The notes beneath the pieces were generated by a model. That model was not told the origin of the DNA, made no database searches, and saw only the letters and a program-made list of their open reading frames with translations. 5,411 nucleotides of DNA from an uncultured Bacteroidales bacterium. Its GTDB lineage: Bacteria > Bacteroidota > Bacteroidia > Bacteroidales > Lentimicrobiaceae. The stretch covers positions 1 to 5,411 of the forward strand of contig CALMDN010000558.1 in the NCBI GenBank assembly GCA_937864935.1, written 5' to 3'. Made by a program: the position numbers and the translations under genes. Positions within the stretch are counted from its first letter, which is position 1; every line of letters starts with the position of its first letter. Positions 5,218-5,411 of this stretch are shown piece by piece.

Positions 5218-5411
5218 ATGTCAGTCACTTCAACTCTTGAATACCTGGGCGATCTTCAGCTGAAGGCAACCCATGTCAGGTCGGGACAATCGTTTGTAAC
5301 CGATGCGCCGGTTGACAACAACGGCAAAGGTTCTGCCTTTTCACCCACCGACCTGCTGGCTTCATCGCTGGGGCTGTGCATGATCACCATCATGGGCATT
5401 GCGGCACAGAA
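5218..5411 (+). CDS. OsmC-family protein, N-terminal part (cut by right edge)
   Basis: Sixty-four codons are visible from ATG 5218-5220 to the edge. After an N-terminal strand segment (LEYLGDLQLKATHVRSGQ-F-TDAP), residues about 41-61 give FSPTDLLASSLGLCMITIMG. This is the OsmC/Ohr family signature around the first active-site cysteine (C54) on the central helix. The family consists of dimeric cytoplasmic thiol proteins of about 135-145 residues, many of which reduce organic hydroperoxides through a pair of cysteines; the second cysteine lies outside the window. The visible pattern looks closer to the general OsmC/YhfA branch than to Ohr, so peroxidase activity should not be assumed. It has its own promoter after the terminator of the small exported gene, so it is probably a separate transcription unit. 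Confidence 0.88.
   Translation, partial: MSVTSTLEYLGDLQLKATHVRSGQSFVTDAPVDNNGKGSAFSPTDLLASSLGLCMITIMGIAAQ

Overview
This window reads as a chromosomal segment of a Bacteroidota (Bacteroidetes) bacterium, of roughly balanced GC content. Three things point there. Most starts lack a Shine-Dalgarno sequence. Several are preceded by the TAnnTTTG -7 element used by the Bacteroidota primary sigma factor, with perfect matches at 4722-4729 (minus), 4824-4831 (plus) and 5193-5200 (plus). The families are also typical of the phylum: a CarboxypepD_reg/DUF5686 outer-membrane protein, an RprX/RprY-type two-component system and a short MazG-like pyrophosphohydrolase. I see no mobile element, tRNA, rRNA or CRISPR array, and no gene-free stretch longer than about 155 bases.

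Layout. 1-1320 (minus) is the N-terminal part of a DUF5686 protein that runs off the left edge. It diverges from a CHAD-domain protein (1460-2314, plus). The CHAD gene converges, with only 9 bases between stop codons, on a MazG-like nucleotide pyrophosphohydrolase (2324-2656, minus). Upstream of the latter on the same strand lie an OmpR/PhoB-family response regulator (2710-3402) and its membrane histidine kinase (3374-4702). The kinase and regulator overlap by 29 bases, and the probable transcription order is kinase, regulator, pyrophosphohydrolase. Diverging from the kinase is a 91-residue exported Lys/Ser/Ala peptide with three cysteines (4857-5132), closed by a strong intrinsic terminator. 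An OsmC-family protein begins at 5218 and is cut by the right edge.

The most interesting part is the 154-base divergent region between the kinase and the small exported protein. It holds four TTAAC(A/G) direct repeats at 4765, 4776, 4786 and 4797, spaced 11, 10 and 11 bases, all on one face of the helix. They end one base before the presumed -33 element of the small-protein promoter and also lie upstream of the kinase -7 box. This is the layout expected for tandem binding of an OmpR/PhoB-type regulator. The proposed circuit, which is inference, is that the RprXY-like pair controls both itself and the secreted cysteine-containing peptide. The kinase's predicted periplasmic domain carries four cysteines in two short pairs, and an OsmC-type thiol protein lies downstream, so a thiol, metal or envelope-stress role is a reasonable but unproven guess.
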